DNA from: Taibaiella sp965229095
GTDB taxonomy: Bacteria; Bacteroidota; Bacteroidia; Chitinophagales; Chitinophagaceae
Direction: 5' to 3'
Assembly: GCA_965229095.1 (NCBI GenBank)
Contig: OZ245855.1
Coordinates: 682,001-746,000, forward strand
Length of the DNA: 64,000 nucleotides
Shown here: piece after piece, positions 53,560 to 63,184 of the stretch
Layout: every line of letters begins with the position of its first letter
How positions within the stretch are numbered: the first letter of the stretch is position 1
Notes under the pieces: generated by a model
The model's database searches: none
The model's input: the letters and a program-made list of their open reading frames with translations, nothing else
What the model was told of the DNA's origin: nothing
Position numbers and translations under genes: made by a program

Positions 53560-55208
53560 AAAACCCCAATCGAAAGAATGCCATCAACAAAAGTGGCCTG
53601 GCAACAGCAAAGCCCGTAGGCCGACCTGAATTATTCGCCCCCTTTGCCAAGGGCATGATCAAGGAAAAAGTAAGGAACGGCAATTGTGTGATCTATACCC
53701 GGGTCTCCAGTAAGGAACAGACCCAGGGTATGAGCCTGGAAGTACAGCAAAAGGACTGTGAGCGGTATGCCCTCAAAAACGGTTTTACGATTATGGGCCA
53801 TTTCGGAGGCACCTATGAAAGCGCCAAAAATGATGAGCGCAGGGAGTTTAACCGGATGCTTTCCTTTGTCAAAAAGAGCAAAGAGAAAATCGCCATGATT
53901 ATCGTCTACAGTGTGGACAGGTTCAGCCGTTCGGGTGCGAATGCGGTGTATATTGCCGGGCAACTCCGGGAGACAGGCGTGGTAATCTATGCCGTTACCC
54001 AGCCTGCGGACACATCCACGCCCAGTGGGGTCTTGCAGCAGAACATCCAGTTTATCTTCTCCGAATACGATAACCAGCTCCGCAGGGAAAAGTGTACGGC
54101 CAGCATGAAGGAACTGCTCATAAAGGGAGAATGGTGTATGAAAGCGCCGATAGGATACGATACCGTATGGGTCAATGGTACCCGGAGCATCGTGGTCAAT
54201 GCCAAAGGCAAGCTCATCAAAAAAGCCTTTGAATGGAAAGCCACGGAAAACATAACCAGCGAGGAGATCGTCCGCAGGCTAAAAGGAAAAGGTTTTGCTA
54301 CAAACGGTGCCCGGCTTTCGGAAATACTGCGTAATCCCTTTTACTGTGGTATCCTGTCCTCCGGTATGCTGGACGGGCAGGTAGTCAAAGGCAATCATGA
54401 GCAGCTCATCAGCGAAGAACTGTTCTTGCAGGTCAATGGCATACTGACCAAAAACAAACAAGGGAACAGGATGAACCCGACAGACGACCATACCCCACTC
54501 AAACGCTTTGTGCAGTGCGACAGTTGCGGTGCCTACCTGCGGGCCTATAAATCCGTAGTGAACGACAAGTACTACTATAAGTGCAATACCAAGGGCTGTG
54601 GTTGCAATAAACGGGCAGAAAGCCTTCACGATGCCTACAAAGCGATGATGGACAGTTACAGTCTGCCTATGCACCAAGACATGCAGGAACTGATCGCTCA
54701 ACAGATGGTGGCCACCTGGTGGGAGCATAACAAAGATGCGACGGTACAGCTACAGACCTTGCAGGCACAAAAGGAGGAGATCGGTAAGAAGCTACAGCGA
54801 TTGGAGGAAAGGTATGTAGAAGAAGAGATCGACCGGGACATGTTTACCCGTTACCGGGATAGGTTTAGGGCAGAGCAACAGGAAATAGAGCAGGCTATTT
54901 CTGCCCAAACAAACAAAGGGGTGTCGAATCCGGAAGAGTGTATCAAGAAGGCAATCGAGTATGGCCCGAAACTCGCTTCCCTGTGGGCTTCTGCGGATTA
55001 CAGCGGCAAACAGAAGCTGCAATTCCTGCTGTTTCCGGATGGAATACGCTACAACCGCAAAAAAGACGCGTGTCGAAGCCCAAGAGTGAACAGTGTATTC
55101 GCCTGTATGGCACAACTGGTAAGGATTATAGAGAACAGCAAAGGCAATGATAACACCGAAGACCCAGACACATCCGCCTGGGTCTCCCTGAGCGCAGTCG
55201 AAGGGTGA
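53556..55208 (+). CDS. Large serine recombinase
   Basis: A 550-aa protein. The resolvase domain has catalytic Ser about 51 (VIYTRVSSKEQ) and VDRFSRSG; the recombinase domain is about 200-310. A zinc ribbon (CDSCGAYLRAYKSVVNDKYYYKCNTKGCGC) lies about 321-355 and a coiled coil about 400-460. An N-terminal extension of ~40 residues precedes the catalytic core. The C-terminus (DPDTSAWVSLSAVEG) is encoded by the hairpin and REP-like sequence at 55161-55205. It should catalyse integration, excision or inversion of the element using short att sites. Confidence 0.9.
   Translation: MKNPNRKNAINKSGLATAKPVGRPELFAPFAKGMIKEKVRNGNCVIYTRVSSKEQTQGMSLEVQQKDCERYALKNGFTIMGHFGGTYESAKNDERREFNRMLSFVKKSKEKIAMIIVYSVDRFSRSGANAVYIAGQLRETGVVIYAVTQPADTSTPSGVLQQNIQFIFSEYDNQLRREKCTASMKELLIKGEWCMKAPIGYDTVWVNGTRSIVVNAKGKLIKKAFEWKATENITSEEIVRRLKGKGFATNGARLSEILRNPFYCGILSSGMLDGQVVKGNHEQLISEELFLQVNGILTKNKQGNRMNPTDDHTPLKRFVQCDSCGAYLRAYKSVVNDKYYYKCNTKGCGCNKRAESLHDAYKAMMDSYSLPMHQDMQELIAQQMVATWWEHNKDATVQLQTLQAQKEEIGKKLQRLEERYVEEEIDRDMFTRYRDRFRAEQQEIEQAISAQTNKGVSNPEECIKKAIEYGPKLASLWASADYSGKQKLQFLLFPDGIRYNRKKDACRSPRVNSVFACMAQLVRIIENSKGNDNTEDPDTSAWVSLSAVEG
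55161..55205. repeat. Hairpin plus REP-like palindrome at the 3' end of the recombinase, copy 2
   Basis: GACCCAGA...CGCCTGGGTC stem (partial) and CCCTGAGCGCAGTCGAAGGG (55186-55205). Both copies of the element end in this repeat. Confidence 0.6.
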
Positions 55209-55643
55209 AAGAGTGATATGTGTTTTTTATACGCTAGCTACGACAGCGGCGCTGCGAGAGATAGATAACTTTATAACTAAGGTCTGGCTTGAGCTTGCAA
55301 ATGTCGAAGTTTTTTAAGACGGATATGGTAGCCATTAAAGCGCATTTCATGGTGCAAGCCAGGATTTGAATCCCATTTTCCACCACTAAGCGACAAACAG
55401 AGCTTGCTCTCCGTTCGTCGCTTTTTATTTATTCCGGAATGGCTGCCAGGCTTGCGATCTGTTTAAAAATAGCATTTACTCGCGTGGTTCGAAATGCCCC
55501 ATTTTGCTTATTATAGATAATTTCTTCTGGAAACATTTCTTTTTACAGTGGCCCTGGTTTTAACTGTAAGAAACACACATCATTTTTTTCCACTCTTCGA
55601 CTGCACGCACGGGGACATTTCGTTATAAGGCTTGGGTACTTTA
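55209..55643. other. Intergenic region with dispersed repeat copy 2
   Basis: About 430 bp with no gene; contains the repeat and its terminator (GCGACAAAC.../GTTCGTCGC, 55389-55422), and a degenerate inverted REP-like match (CTCTTCGACTGCACGCACGG near 55594). Confidence 0.5.
55282..55549 (+). repeat. Dispersed repeat family, copy 2
   Basis: Nearly identical to 20380-20648, including the core, the CTCCACCA-like segment and the terminator (one changed base in the stem at about 55416). Directly followed by AGTGGCCCTGGTTTTA (55548-55563), which precedes copy 3 at 31514. Confidence 0.65.
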
Positions 55644-56540
55644 CTATGGTTTTGCTGGTGCCTGATCCAGGAAGCTTTCAATCATTGGGATCACAAAATC
55701 CGCTTGCTTAGCGCCAGACTTTAATGTGGTTATTTCCCCGATGTACTCACCATGTACGCCCGGAATTATAGCCAGTTCGGAGCCTGCGATCTGCCGGTGT
55801 AATTCGAGCGCATGAGCTGGCGTAATCACATCTTTGTCTGCTATGATGATTAAGGTCGGAGCTTTGATGGATTGGATATCTTTGTCCGGTATGTCTTTGA
55901 AGTTAATTACCCTTTTAACGTCCTTATCGTGCATTACCTGCAGTGCATTGGGGGGTGGGGATACCTGCCTGTAGGCCGTCTTTAGCTCTTCAGGCATATT
56001 AGCCAATTGCGCCTGTTTCATAAAATCCCAAAACTGTGGAGGAACACCGTTGCGTTTGCACAACACCGAACACAGGACGAGCTTATTCACTATTGCGGGA
56101 TGGCGAATGGCGATCTCAACAGCAGTTGTAGCCCCATTGCTAAAACCAAAAAAGTCTGCTTTGTCGATATCCAGCGTCTTTAAAAGTGCCGCAACGTCGT
56201 CTGCATCCTGTTCAAAGGATAGATCCTGGTCCCGGTCACTGGTTCTTCCATGCGCTTGTAATTCGACGGCAATAATTTTTCTGTGCCTGGCCATTATGGG
56301 AATGACCCTCCCAAATGTTGTTTCTATGGTAGAGCCACCGCCATGAATCAGGACAATGGGTTTGCCCTGGCCATGGATTTCATAATACATTTTTATGCCA
56401 TTGACCTGCGCATAGCCACTTCGGAAGGCCGAAGTATCAACTGGTGTAGACCGTTGAGCGTTTTTGTTGGTTTGCCCAGCACTACTATACGACGATGCTA
56501 TCGATAGCAATACAAGATAATAGGGAATTGCCTTTTTCAT
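55644..56540 (-). CDS. Secreted alpha/beta hydrolase
   Basis: A 298-aa protein with signal peptide (MKKAIPYYLVLLSIASSYSSAGQ). Alpha/beta-hydrolase signatures are IVLIHGGGSTIE (oxyanion loop), nucleophile Ser in FFGFSNGATTA, LIIADKDVITPAHA (acid Asp region) and the late His in IIPGVHGEYIGE. It should act in the periplasm on an ester or amide substrate; the substrate cannot be told. It lies at the end of an operon-like run with the AHSA1 and ArsR genes. Confidence 0.85.
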   Translation of the reverse strand: MKKAIPYYLVLLSIASSYSSAGQTNKNAQRSTPVDTSAFRSGYAQVNGIKMYYEIHGQGKPIVLIHGGGSTIETTFGRVIPIMARHRKIIAVELQAHGRTSDRDQDLSFEQDADDVAALLKTLDIDKADFFGFSNGATTAVEIAIRHPAIVNKLVLCSVLCKRNGVPPQFWDFMKQAQLANMPEELKTAYRQVSPPPNALQVMHDKDVKRVINFKDIPDKDIQSIKAPTLIIIADKDVITPAHALELHRQIAGSELAIIPGVHGEYIGEITTLKSGAKQADFVIPMIESFLDQAPAKP

Positions 56541-56577
56541 AGATAAGTTTTTACGAACAATTATGTTGCTGTCTTTC

Positions 56578-57054
56578 TTATTTCAATAATAAGTCAAGCC
56601 TGTTCAGCATTTTGACCCAACCATAATAAGCGCCTGTTTTTTTCGCTACTTCTTCCAATACTGTCTGATGGATGGAAACTTTGGTTTGCTTATCCACCGT
56701 TTCAAAACGGACCGTGGTGATTTGTGCTTCGGGCCAATCTTCCGATTTCCCGGCGCTGACGGAGCTTACAGCATTGCCGGCTTCATCCGACATCAGCATG
56801 GTGAAAGCAAGCTTTTGGTTGGGTACTACTTCCAGGTAAGTTCCCTTTACCCAGCATTTGCCATGTACCGGGTCATGAACGCAGGAATGAAAGGTGCCGC
56901 CTGGTGTAATATCGATGGTTTTAAATTCGATAGTACAATCATCGGGGGCATACCAATGTTTTAATTGTTCGGGATCTGTCCATGCCTGGAATACGGCCTC
57001 TATGGAGGCATCGAACTGATGTGTTATCAGGAGTTCTTTTTGTGCTGTATGCAT
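56578..57054 (-). CDS. SRPBCC/AHSA1-domain protein
   Basis: A 158-aa protein with the START/Bet-v-1-like AHSA1 signature: LLITHQFDASIEAVFQAWTDPEQLKHWYAPDDCTIEFKTIDITPGGTF near the N-terminus and KTGAYYGWVKMLNRLDLLLK at the end. These proteins bind hydrophobic ligands and often pair with ArsR-type regulators, as here: the regulator's stop is two bases before this start. Confidence 0.85.
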   Translation of the reverse strand: MHTAQKELLITHQFDASIEAVFQAWTDPEQLKHWYAPDDCTIEFKTIDITPGGTFHSCVHDPVHGKCWVKGTYLEVVPNQKLAFTMLMSDEAGNAVSSVSAGKSEDWPEAQITTVRFETVDKQTKVSIHQTVLEEVAKKTGAYYGWVKMLNRLDLLLK

Positions 57055-57056
57055 TG

Positions 57057-57377
57057 CTATTGTTTTTTTGTTTCTTTAAGAAATTTGTCCAGCTTCTGAA
57101 ACCGCTGTTTCCATAATTTACGGGACTCCGTAACCCAATCCGTAACCTCGTCCAACTGGTCAAGCTGCGCTTCACAAACCTGTTCCCGCCCTTTTTGACT
57201 CATGGTGATGATACCGCATTGGTTAAGTATCTTGATGTGTTTGGCAATCGCCTGTTTGCTGATGCCGAAATCTTCACCGATCTGGGTGATGTTAAGCGGC
57301 CCCTGCGACAGCTTAAGGATGATCATTCTCCTGGTAGGATCAGCTATGGCCTGAAAAACGTCTCTTCTTTCTATCAT
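57057..57377 (-). CDS. ArsR-family transcriptional regulator
   Basis: A 106-aa winged-helix protein: MIERRDVFQAIADPTRRMIILKLSQGPLNITQIGEDFGISKQAIAKHIKILNQCGIITMSQKGREQ is the classic ArsR/HTH_20 core, without the CVC metal site of ArsR proper, so the inducer is probably an organic ligand. It heads the operon ArsR, AHSA1, hydrolase and has its operator directly upstream (57381-57428). Confidence 0.9.
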   Translation of the reverse strand: MIERRDVFQAIADPTRRMIILKLSQGPLNITQIGEDFGISKQAIAKHIKILNQCGIITMSQKGREQVCEAQLDQLDEVTDWVTESRKLWKQRFQKLDKFLKETKKQ

Positions 57378-57380
57378 AAT

Positions 57381-57428
57381 ACAACCAAATGGTTGTCAAA
57401 ATTACATACAACCATTCGGTTGTCAAAA
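57381..57428 (-). promoter_or_regulatory. ArsR operator pair with Bacteroidota promoter
   Basis: Two inverted repeats, ACAACCAAATGGTTGT (57381-57396) and ACAACCATTCGGTTGT (57408-57423). On the minus strand the -33 element TTTTG (57424-57428) and the -7 element TAATTTTG (57397-57404) are separated by exactly 19 bp, so both boxes overlap the repeats. The ArsR protein should bind here and repress its own operon. Confidence 0.8.
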
Positions 57429-57828
57429 TATTTTTTTGAAAAAGATTCTGTGTACCTCGGAATGACCCGGTCAGGAGTTATCAAACAGGGGGAAATCATT
57501 GTTCGCGGTGCTGTTGCAGCCTGGCTTTCCCCTGCTGTAGCGTATTTTGCCCGCAAGGTGGAAGGTATACCTTGGATATTTGATAGTAGCCAGAGTTTCT
57601 TTAAATGCCGGGGTAGCATACAAGAGGCTAGGCTCTTGCTTCCCGTTTGCGAAGGGCTATTTATTTTTTCAAAGACAGGCAACCCTGTATCTCATTCATG
57701 CATTTAGGTAAATACGAATAATTTTAGCAACTTTTCAAGCAAAGGTTTTTAATTTTAAAACCTGGAGCATGTGGGAAGACTCATTCCGGAAATGCAAACT
57801 TTAATTCTTGTATAAAAAACAAACACTC
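57429..57828. other. Divergent upstream region of the ArsR operon and barrel gene
   Basis: About 400 bp. Overlapping open frames on both strands (57195-57707 plus, 57374-57682 minus) have no family match and run through the operator, so they are not genes. No further motifs seen. Confidence 0.5.
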
Positions 57829-58524
57829 ATGAAAAAAACGTTCTTAAGCCTGGTATTATTAGCGATGGTTCCTGCTGTTTATGCCCAGGAAAGTACTACA
57901 GACCGGACAGAGTATAAAAGTCAGCTTAAGCTCAGTATAGGAGGCGGTATCAGTCATCTGGGGCTCTCTGCATTCAATGATCTGGCAAAAGCCAATAATT
58001 TTCCCACTTTCAGGTCGGGTGTACAGCCCACGCTTAACCTTGGCCTGAGACTGGGTGATCCGGAAGAAACAGTATTTACGGAGTTGAATACAAGTTTTCT
58101 CTTTGGTTCCTCTATCAAGAACAATGGTTATAAAGCCAGCCAATTGGCTTCCAATTTCGATATCAATATTAACGTGGTTGCTTTCAAAAAAGACAGGCAC
58201 CTGTTGTATCCCTCGCTTGGCATAGGCTTTTTGACCAATAAAATCACTTATTCGGAAAACCTGTCAGGGCAATCTTTTGCACAAAGCCTGCAGACTATTT
58301 CGGGGGAGCGTACTTTCTCTACCAATTGGAATATTTACCTGAATCCGCGCATTGCCTATGACTATAAATTAGGTAAGCAAAAAAGATGGGCGGTTGGCGT
58401 TTTAGCCGGATACCGGATCGGGTTGAACAAACCCAAATGGAAGGTAAGCGATAATCAGAAGCTGAACGATGCGCCCAAAAGCACTGCCAGTGGCTTTTAT
58501 GTGGGCGCCCGGATTATTTTCTGA
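57829..58524 (+). CDS. Outer-membrane beta-barrel protein
   Basis: A 231-aa product from ATG 57829, chosen for the clean signal peptide MKKTFLSLVLLAMVPAVYAQ (the open frame starts seven codons earlier). The mature part has alternating amphipathic strands (LKLSIGGGISHLGLSAF, LNLGLRLGDPEETVFTELNTSFLFGS, NFDININVVAFKKDRHLLYPSLGIGFLTNKIT, NPRIAYDYKLGKQKRWAVGVLAGYRIGLNK) and ends GFYVGARIIF, with a C-terminal Phe typical of barrels. The cargo or role is unknown. Confidence 0.75.
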   Translation: MKKTFLSLVLLAMVPAVYAQESTTDRTEYKSQLKLSIGGGISHLGLSAFNDLAKANNFPTFRSGVQPTLNLGLRLGDPEETVFTELNTSFLFGSSIKNNGYKASQLASNFDININVVAFKKDRHLLYPSLGIGFLTNKITYSENLSGQSFAQSLQTISGERTFSTNWNIYLNPRIAYDYKLGKQKRWAVGVLAGYRIGLNKPKWKVSDNQKLNDAPKSTASGFYVGARIIF

Positions 58525-58742
58525 TAACTATACCATTTATAGAATCGGTAAAAGGAGAGACCTCAAACCTGCCGGCATGGAGCGAAGTCGAAATGTTGAC
58601 AGGCTTGAGGCTATATTCCGACATGCAATTTTGCCTTATGGAGCTGAAACCGGGGTAAGATGGAAATGATCCATTGGGCATCCAGCTTCTGTTTAATACT
58701 ACTATGTACTGAAGATTGTTTTGAATCCCGGATGTCTTTTAC

Positions 58743-59498
58743 TCAGGAAATGAAACGATCGCCCAACTGATCCAGCAATGCACGGTAACCGATGGAAACC
58801 GGCACCAGGATACCGTTAAAGAATTCCAGTTCCTGGCTGCCTTTACGATATGCCTTGATGTGGTGTCCGTTCACAACATAAGATTTGTGTACTCTTACAA
58901 ACTGCGCATATTTTGCCAGCATATCTTCGAAGTACTTCAGGTTTTTGGATTTTACGAAGTGCCGTTTATCTTCCAGGTAAAAGTTGGTATAGCTACCGCT
59001 ACTTTCGAGGTACACAATATCATCTATCGGTACAAACTCTGTTTTACTCATATCCGAAAGCGCAATTCTAGGCGCAGTGGCTTGCAAGGTTTGCTGCAAG
59101 GTATCTGTCAGTTGCTTTACCCCGGCGGCTGCAGCTCTTCTTTTCCTGATCCTGTATATCGTATCGATCAGCATGCGGTGGCTTACCGGCTTCAGCAGGT
59201 AATGCACGGCTGCATAGGCAAATGCTTTTACGGCATACTCTTCATAGGCTGTAACAAAAACGATATCGAAATCGTAGTGTCCCAACTGATCCAGTAAATC
59301 AAATCCCGTTTGTGTCCCTTCCAGGTTGATATCCAGGAACAGGATATCGATTTCGTGTGCAGGAATAGCAACCAGGGCCTCCGCGATACTGCCTGCCATA
59401 CCTTTGACCACTACTTCGGGGCAAAACTCCTGTAGCAGCTCCCGCAGTGCCTCTCTTGTGTGCTGCTCATCGTCAACGATAAATGTAGTCAGTTGCAT
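58743..59498 (-). CDS. LytTR-family response regulator (second pair)
   Basis: A 251-aa protein. Receiver: IVDDEQ (Asp9-10), phospho-acceptor Asp56 (ILFLDINLEG), Thr83, Lys103. LytTR domain about 150-250 (DDIVYLESSGSYTNFYLEDKRHFVKSKNLKYFEDMLAKYAQFVRVHKSYVVNGHHI). It starts two bases after the kinase gene, so they form one operon and a cognate pair. Confidence 0.92.
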   Translation of the reverse strand: MQLTTFIVDDEQHTREALRELLQEFCPEVVVKGMAGSIAEALVAIPAHEIDILFLDINLEGTQTGFDLLDQLGHYDFDIVFVTAYEEYAVKAFAYAAVHYLLKPVSHRMLIDTIYRIRKRRAAAAGVKQLTDTLQQTLQATAPRIALSDMSKTEFVPIDDIVYLESSGSYTNFYLEDKRHFVKSKNLKYFEDMLAKYAQFVRVHKSYVVNGHHIKAYRKGSQELEFFNGILVPVSIGYRALLDQLGDRFIS

Positions 59499-59500
59499 AG

Positions 59501-62407
59501 TTATAGCCGGCTATCTTTTGCCAATACCAATACGGCTGTCACACCCTTGCCCGTATCGTTATTGTCAATATGAAAAGTGCCGGTGCCTTTTATTTTTTTA
59601 AGCAATTGTACCCGTTCATTAATGATGGCAAGGGCATGTTTTTGTTTGAAGGTAAAACCCGGAGGTAAACCTTTACCATTATCCCTGACGGTTATTTCAA
59701 CGAAGTTCCCGTTTTCTTTAAAAATGATATCGATCCTGCCATCTTTGTTGGTTTTGATCATGCCATGCTCCACTGCATTTTCGACAAGAGGCTGGATCAG
59801 AAAAGCCGGGATATAGCAATGAGCGATATCCAGCGCCGGATCTATATGGATGTTGTACTCAAAACAATTACTGAACCGCTCTTGTTGTATCTGCAGGTAT
59901 TGCTTTATAAAGCCGGTCTCATTTTTTAGCGATATATACTTGTCTTTGATACTATTCAGCATACCCCTCATCAACCGGGAAAAGTTGTCTAGGTAATCCA
60001 GGCCTTTTATTTTTTCCCCTCTCATGAAAAAACCTTGCAGGGGGGTAAGTATATTAAAGATGAAATGTGGCTTTAACTGACCCAAAAGGCTTTGTGCTTC
60101 CAGCTCGTAAAGATACACCTTCTGCTCCAGTCGCCGGCGGTCCAGCTTAATCTTATGATCATAGATACGATACAGCACGTACGAGCCTGTTATTACTACC
60201 AGGAGGATCAGTAAGGGAATGAACCACCATTGCTGGTACCACAAAGGCGTTATGACCAATGTATAAGTCAGCTCGTGCTGCCGCCACATATATTCGGAGC
60301 CGATGTTGTAAATGATACGATAAGTGCCCGGCCCCGGCGGAATAAAGTTCAGGGGGTCGTCTTCTTTCATGTCCGTTTGACGGTACAATTCTTCCCCATC
60401 CCGCAACAGCCGGCAGGATATGGCTTGTCTTTCGTTGCTATAGTCGAGGATATCGACTTTAAACAGGACGGCAAGGTCTTTCCGGTAAGCGCATTGGTAA
60501 AAGGAATCGAGGGGGGCATACTCATTAAGCGAGCAAAGAACATAGGTCCTGGGCCGGGGCAGTGCCGCCCGGTGGAACAGGCCTTGTTTGGGAATATAAA
60601 AAATACCGTAGTTGCTTGCCAGCACAAGATAATCCTCTGCAATACAAAAATCGTTCAGCCGGAAAGGAAAGGGGTATTCTTTCCCCGAAAAGCGGGTAAC
60701 CGGTTGCAATGTGTTGTTCCGTATAACGATCAGCTCGTCGGGGCAGCGCAGGTAGGAAAACATGCTGTCGTGACGGATGGCGCTGCAGGAGCCGGGTGCG
60801 ATTTTTTTCAGCTTACTGCTGTCCCATACCTCATGCGCTGCAATAGCATATACGCCATTGTTGGTAGCCAGGAGTAGGTGCCCGTTCACGGTATCGATAT
60901 CCATAACCTGTGTTTCCTGTAAATAGGGGAGGAGCGTTTCGTTGTAATACACGCCACGTACCGTACCGAAATAGAAATCACCCGAAGGAAGCGGTAGCAG
61001 GCATGTGCGCTTGGGCATAATAAACCCCGATGCCTTATGGCGGCTTATATTGCCCGAAGAATCGGCTATGGCGATGCCATTGCCGCTTACGTAATAAAAC
61101 AGGTTGCCGGCCAGCCGCCCGTCTTTATATCCGGGGTCAATACCTTCTTCCATAACGGCCGAAGGGCGGAAGCCGGCCGGGTATCCATCTTTCTTTTTCA
61201 AGGCGGAAAAGGCTTCAAGCCGGGTGAACAGCAGCCAGCGGGACGCCGTTTTTTCGATATGGCTCACCTCCTGGATGTCTTTACGGATAGGAACAGGGTA
61301 CCGGTGTACCTGGCTTTGCCCCGATTGGTAAAAATCGGCTACAGCATTGCCGTAGCCCACCGCCGTGATACCTTCCGGGAACCGGCGGACACAACTGACT
61401 TCGTTGCTGTACAGGCCGCTGCCACTTTTATCATAGTGGAGGGTATGTGCCTCGGCAGCCGGGAAAAAAAACAGCCCGTTACCATGGGTCGCGGCCCAGA
61501 TATTGCCCAGGTAATCTTTTTCTACACTGGTAATACGCTCCCTGGGCAGCAAAGGCTCAATTACCTGTTGCGCACGGGGCCGGGAAAAATATCCCTTGAT
61601 CCGGTAAAAACCGGTCTCTTTCAGGCTTCCCAGGTACAGGTCATTATTTCTGCGGACAAAGCCCATAATATAAGCAGACCTGCCATAGTCGTCACCGTTA
61701 AAGTACAGGGTGGCTTCGCCCTGCCCGGAACGGGAAAAGATTTTATTACCGATAATGATAAAGCTGTCCTTTACAGATAAGCCATAATAATTATGCTTTA
61801 ATATATTGATGAACTCCAGTCTTAGTTGTTCCTGCCATTTGCGGGGAATACGGTAGTGGGCAAACAGTTCGTTCATGACCCCTTCCTTATCCAGGTTTGC
61901 CGACTGACTTTTATGGGTATCCAGCCTGATGCGGGCCATCCTTTTCATACCCTGACCATACAACGACAATGTATTGCCCTCCTGGATACCGATCGCGAAA
62001 AGCTGGCTTACCGGTTGCCGCTCTCCCAAACGATAAAGGCTGTCTGTATTAATAACCTTTTGCGTGTGAAGGTCGATACCTGCTGTGTGCCCCGAATAGG
62101 CAAACAGCCAAAGCCGGTTGTCGGTAGTAATGCAGGAGGCAATAAAATCTTCGGATAAGCCGGTCTTTACCAGTTTAAACTCCTTGCCATTGTAACGGAT
62201 CAGGCCTTTATCCGATATCAGCCACAGGTAGCCGTTGCTATCGGCATGTATTTTATAGATAAGCTCTGCCGGCAAACTACTATTGCTGGAATGATAATGC
62301 GCATATACCGGCATTGAAGGCAAGGGAAGCTGCGCTGCTGCCGGTGTGCCCACCAGCAGCCACCGAAGCATCAATCCTGAAAAAAAATACCTTGCCTTGC
62401 CCTGCAT
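59501..62407 (-). CDS. LytS-type sensor histidine kinase with propeller sensor (second pair)
   Basis: A 968-aa protein with N-terminal signal (RYFFSGLMLRWLLVGTPAAAQ). Propeller repeats (LIYKIHADSNGYLWLISDKGLIRYNGKEF...) run to about 600, then a Y_Y_Y-like region (about 655-715). One membrane helix (about 725-747, WWFIPLLILLVVITGSYVLYRI) leads to the kinase: H box LLGQLKPHFIFNILTPLQGFF (about 775-795), N box NAVEHGM (about 876) and G box DNGKGLPPG (about 915). The repeats score lower than in the 24940 paralogue. It signals to the LytTR regulator downstream in the same operon. Confidence 0.9.
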   Translation of the reverse strand: MQGKARYFFSGLMLRWLLVGTPAAAQLPLPSMPVYAHYHSSNSSLPAELIYKIHADSNGYLWLISDKGLIRYNGKEFKLVKTGLSEDFIASCITTDNRLWLFAYSGHTAGIDLHTQKVINTDSLYRLGERQPVSQLFAIGIQEGNTLSLYGQGMKRMARIRLDTHKSQSANLDKEGVMNELFAHYRIPRKWQEQLRLEFINILKHNYYGLSVKDSFIIIGNKIFSRSGQGEATLYFNGDDYGRSAYIMGFVRRNNDLYLGSLKETGFYRIKGYFSRPRAQQVIEPLLPRERITSVEKDYLGNIWAATHGNGLFFFPAAEAHTLHYDKSGSGLYSNEVSCVRRFPEGITAVGYGNAVADFYQSGQSQVHRYPVPIRKDIQEVSHIEKTASRWLLFTRLEAFSALKKKDGYPAGFRPSAVMEEGIDPGYKDGRLAGNLFYYVSGNGIAIADSSGNISRHKASGFIMPKRTCLLPLPSGDFYFGTVRGVYYNETLLPYLQETQVMDIDTVNGHLLLATNNGVYAIAAHEVWDSSKLKKIAPGSCSAIRHDSMFSYLRCPDELIVIRNNTLQPVTRFSGKEYPFPFRLNDFCIAEDYLVLASNYGIFYIPKQGLFHRAALPRPRTYVLCSLNEYAPLDSFYQCAYRKDLAVLFKVDILDYSNERQAISCRLLRDGEELYRQTDMKEDDPLNFIPPGPGTYRIIYNIGSEYMWRQHELTYTLVITPLWYQQWWFIPLLILLVVITGSYVLYRIYDHKIKLDRRRLEQKVYLYELEAQSLLGQLKPHFIFNILTPLQGFFMRGEKIKGLDYLDNFSRLMRGMLNSIKDKYISLKNETGFIKQYLQIQQERFSNCFEYNIHIDPALDIAHCYIPAFLIQPLVENAVEHGMIKTNKDGRIDIIFKENGNFVEITVRDNGKGLPPGFTFKQKHALAIINERVQLLKKIKGTGTFHIDNNDTGKGVTAVLVLAKDSRL

Positions 62408-63184
62408 ACAAAAAATATTACGCTCGGAAATTAGCGTATTTTATAAACATAAAGTCAATAGTATAAAAACTGGTTGTCCTGCTCTTAAAATGAGCCGGTA
62501 GCTGGCGCTTCATCGAATGTGTAGCTATAAATTACAATAAATAATATAACCCTGTTTCGTAGATAAAAAGCAATGTTTCATGAAAACTGCATTTTCCCGA
62601 TTGCCGTAAGCCCCACCTTTACAGGAAAGGGATAAGTAATGGGCGCTTCTTTGTATAAGCCGTACATGGATTACCTCCGGCGCTTTATTTATTACCCGAT
62701 CCAAACGCATAAAACCAAGTACTAAGTATGAAACTATTTCTCCGCTTATTATCCTTCCTTACCGGATACCATATCGATAACTGTGGCCGGCGCCTTGCCG
62801 GCGCTTTAATGCCGGCCACAGTACCCATGCTATAAATACAGCGGGCCGGGTGGTATCATATTTCAAGGCATCAAACATTGTAATAGTTGTGGTACAAGGT
62901 AAGCACCTTGTTGTAAGCCAATAGGATTTACTGAAAGGCTTTCTTATGCTTACTTCCCCGGCTATAGGTGCATAAAGAACGCTAAACAAAAAGTGGCACT
63001 GCTTCTTTGTTGCCGATGCCCCGAACCATTGCCCGATCCTTTATAACAAAGCGGCCAATACAAACCCATCCATAGTACCGGATAAACTCGTAAGGCTGGC
63101 TGTTCGCCAACAACCCGGATATGCCTTGCATCCGGGTAAGACCTCTCATTTTTTAACCATTCAATATAAAACCGAACATTAAGT
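62408..63184. other. Intergenic region with hairpin and duplicated leader
   Basis: About 780 bp upstream of the last gene. A strong hairpin (CTGTGGCCGGC 62781-62791, GCCGGCCACAG 62811-62821) lies inside a 35-codon frame (62728-62835). The frame's start context (ATAAAACC...TAAGTATGAAAC) is repeated at the next gene's start (63185), which suggests a duplicated leader or a decayed gene start. A minus-strand frame at 62962-63387 overlaps the real gene and is not supported. Confidence 0.45.

Larger units (their letters stand above)
50159..55208 (+). mobile_element. Serine-recombinase element, copy 2 (complete)
   Basis: About 5.05 kb. Order: small orf with GTTAC-rich DNA, 288-aa hypothetical, 554-aa zinc-finger/Glu-rich protein, palindrome-controlled 89-aa gene, large serine recombinase ending in a REP-like palindrome with its own TGA. 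Copy 1 (9531-12487) is the same element minus 2.03 kb. The dispersed repeat copy 2 follows about 75 bp later. Confidence 0.8.

Noticed and set aside
57195..57707. 170-codon plus-strand frame over the ArsR operator and its opposite-strand counterpart
   Set aside because: It overlaps the ArsR gene and its promoter; no coding signature.
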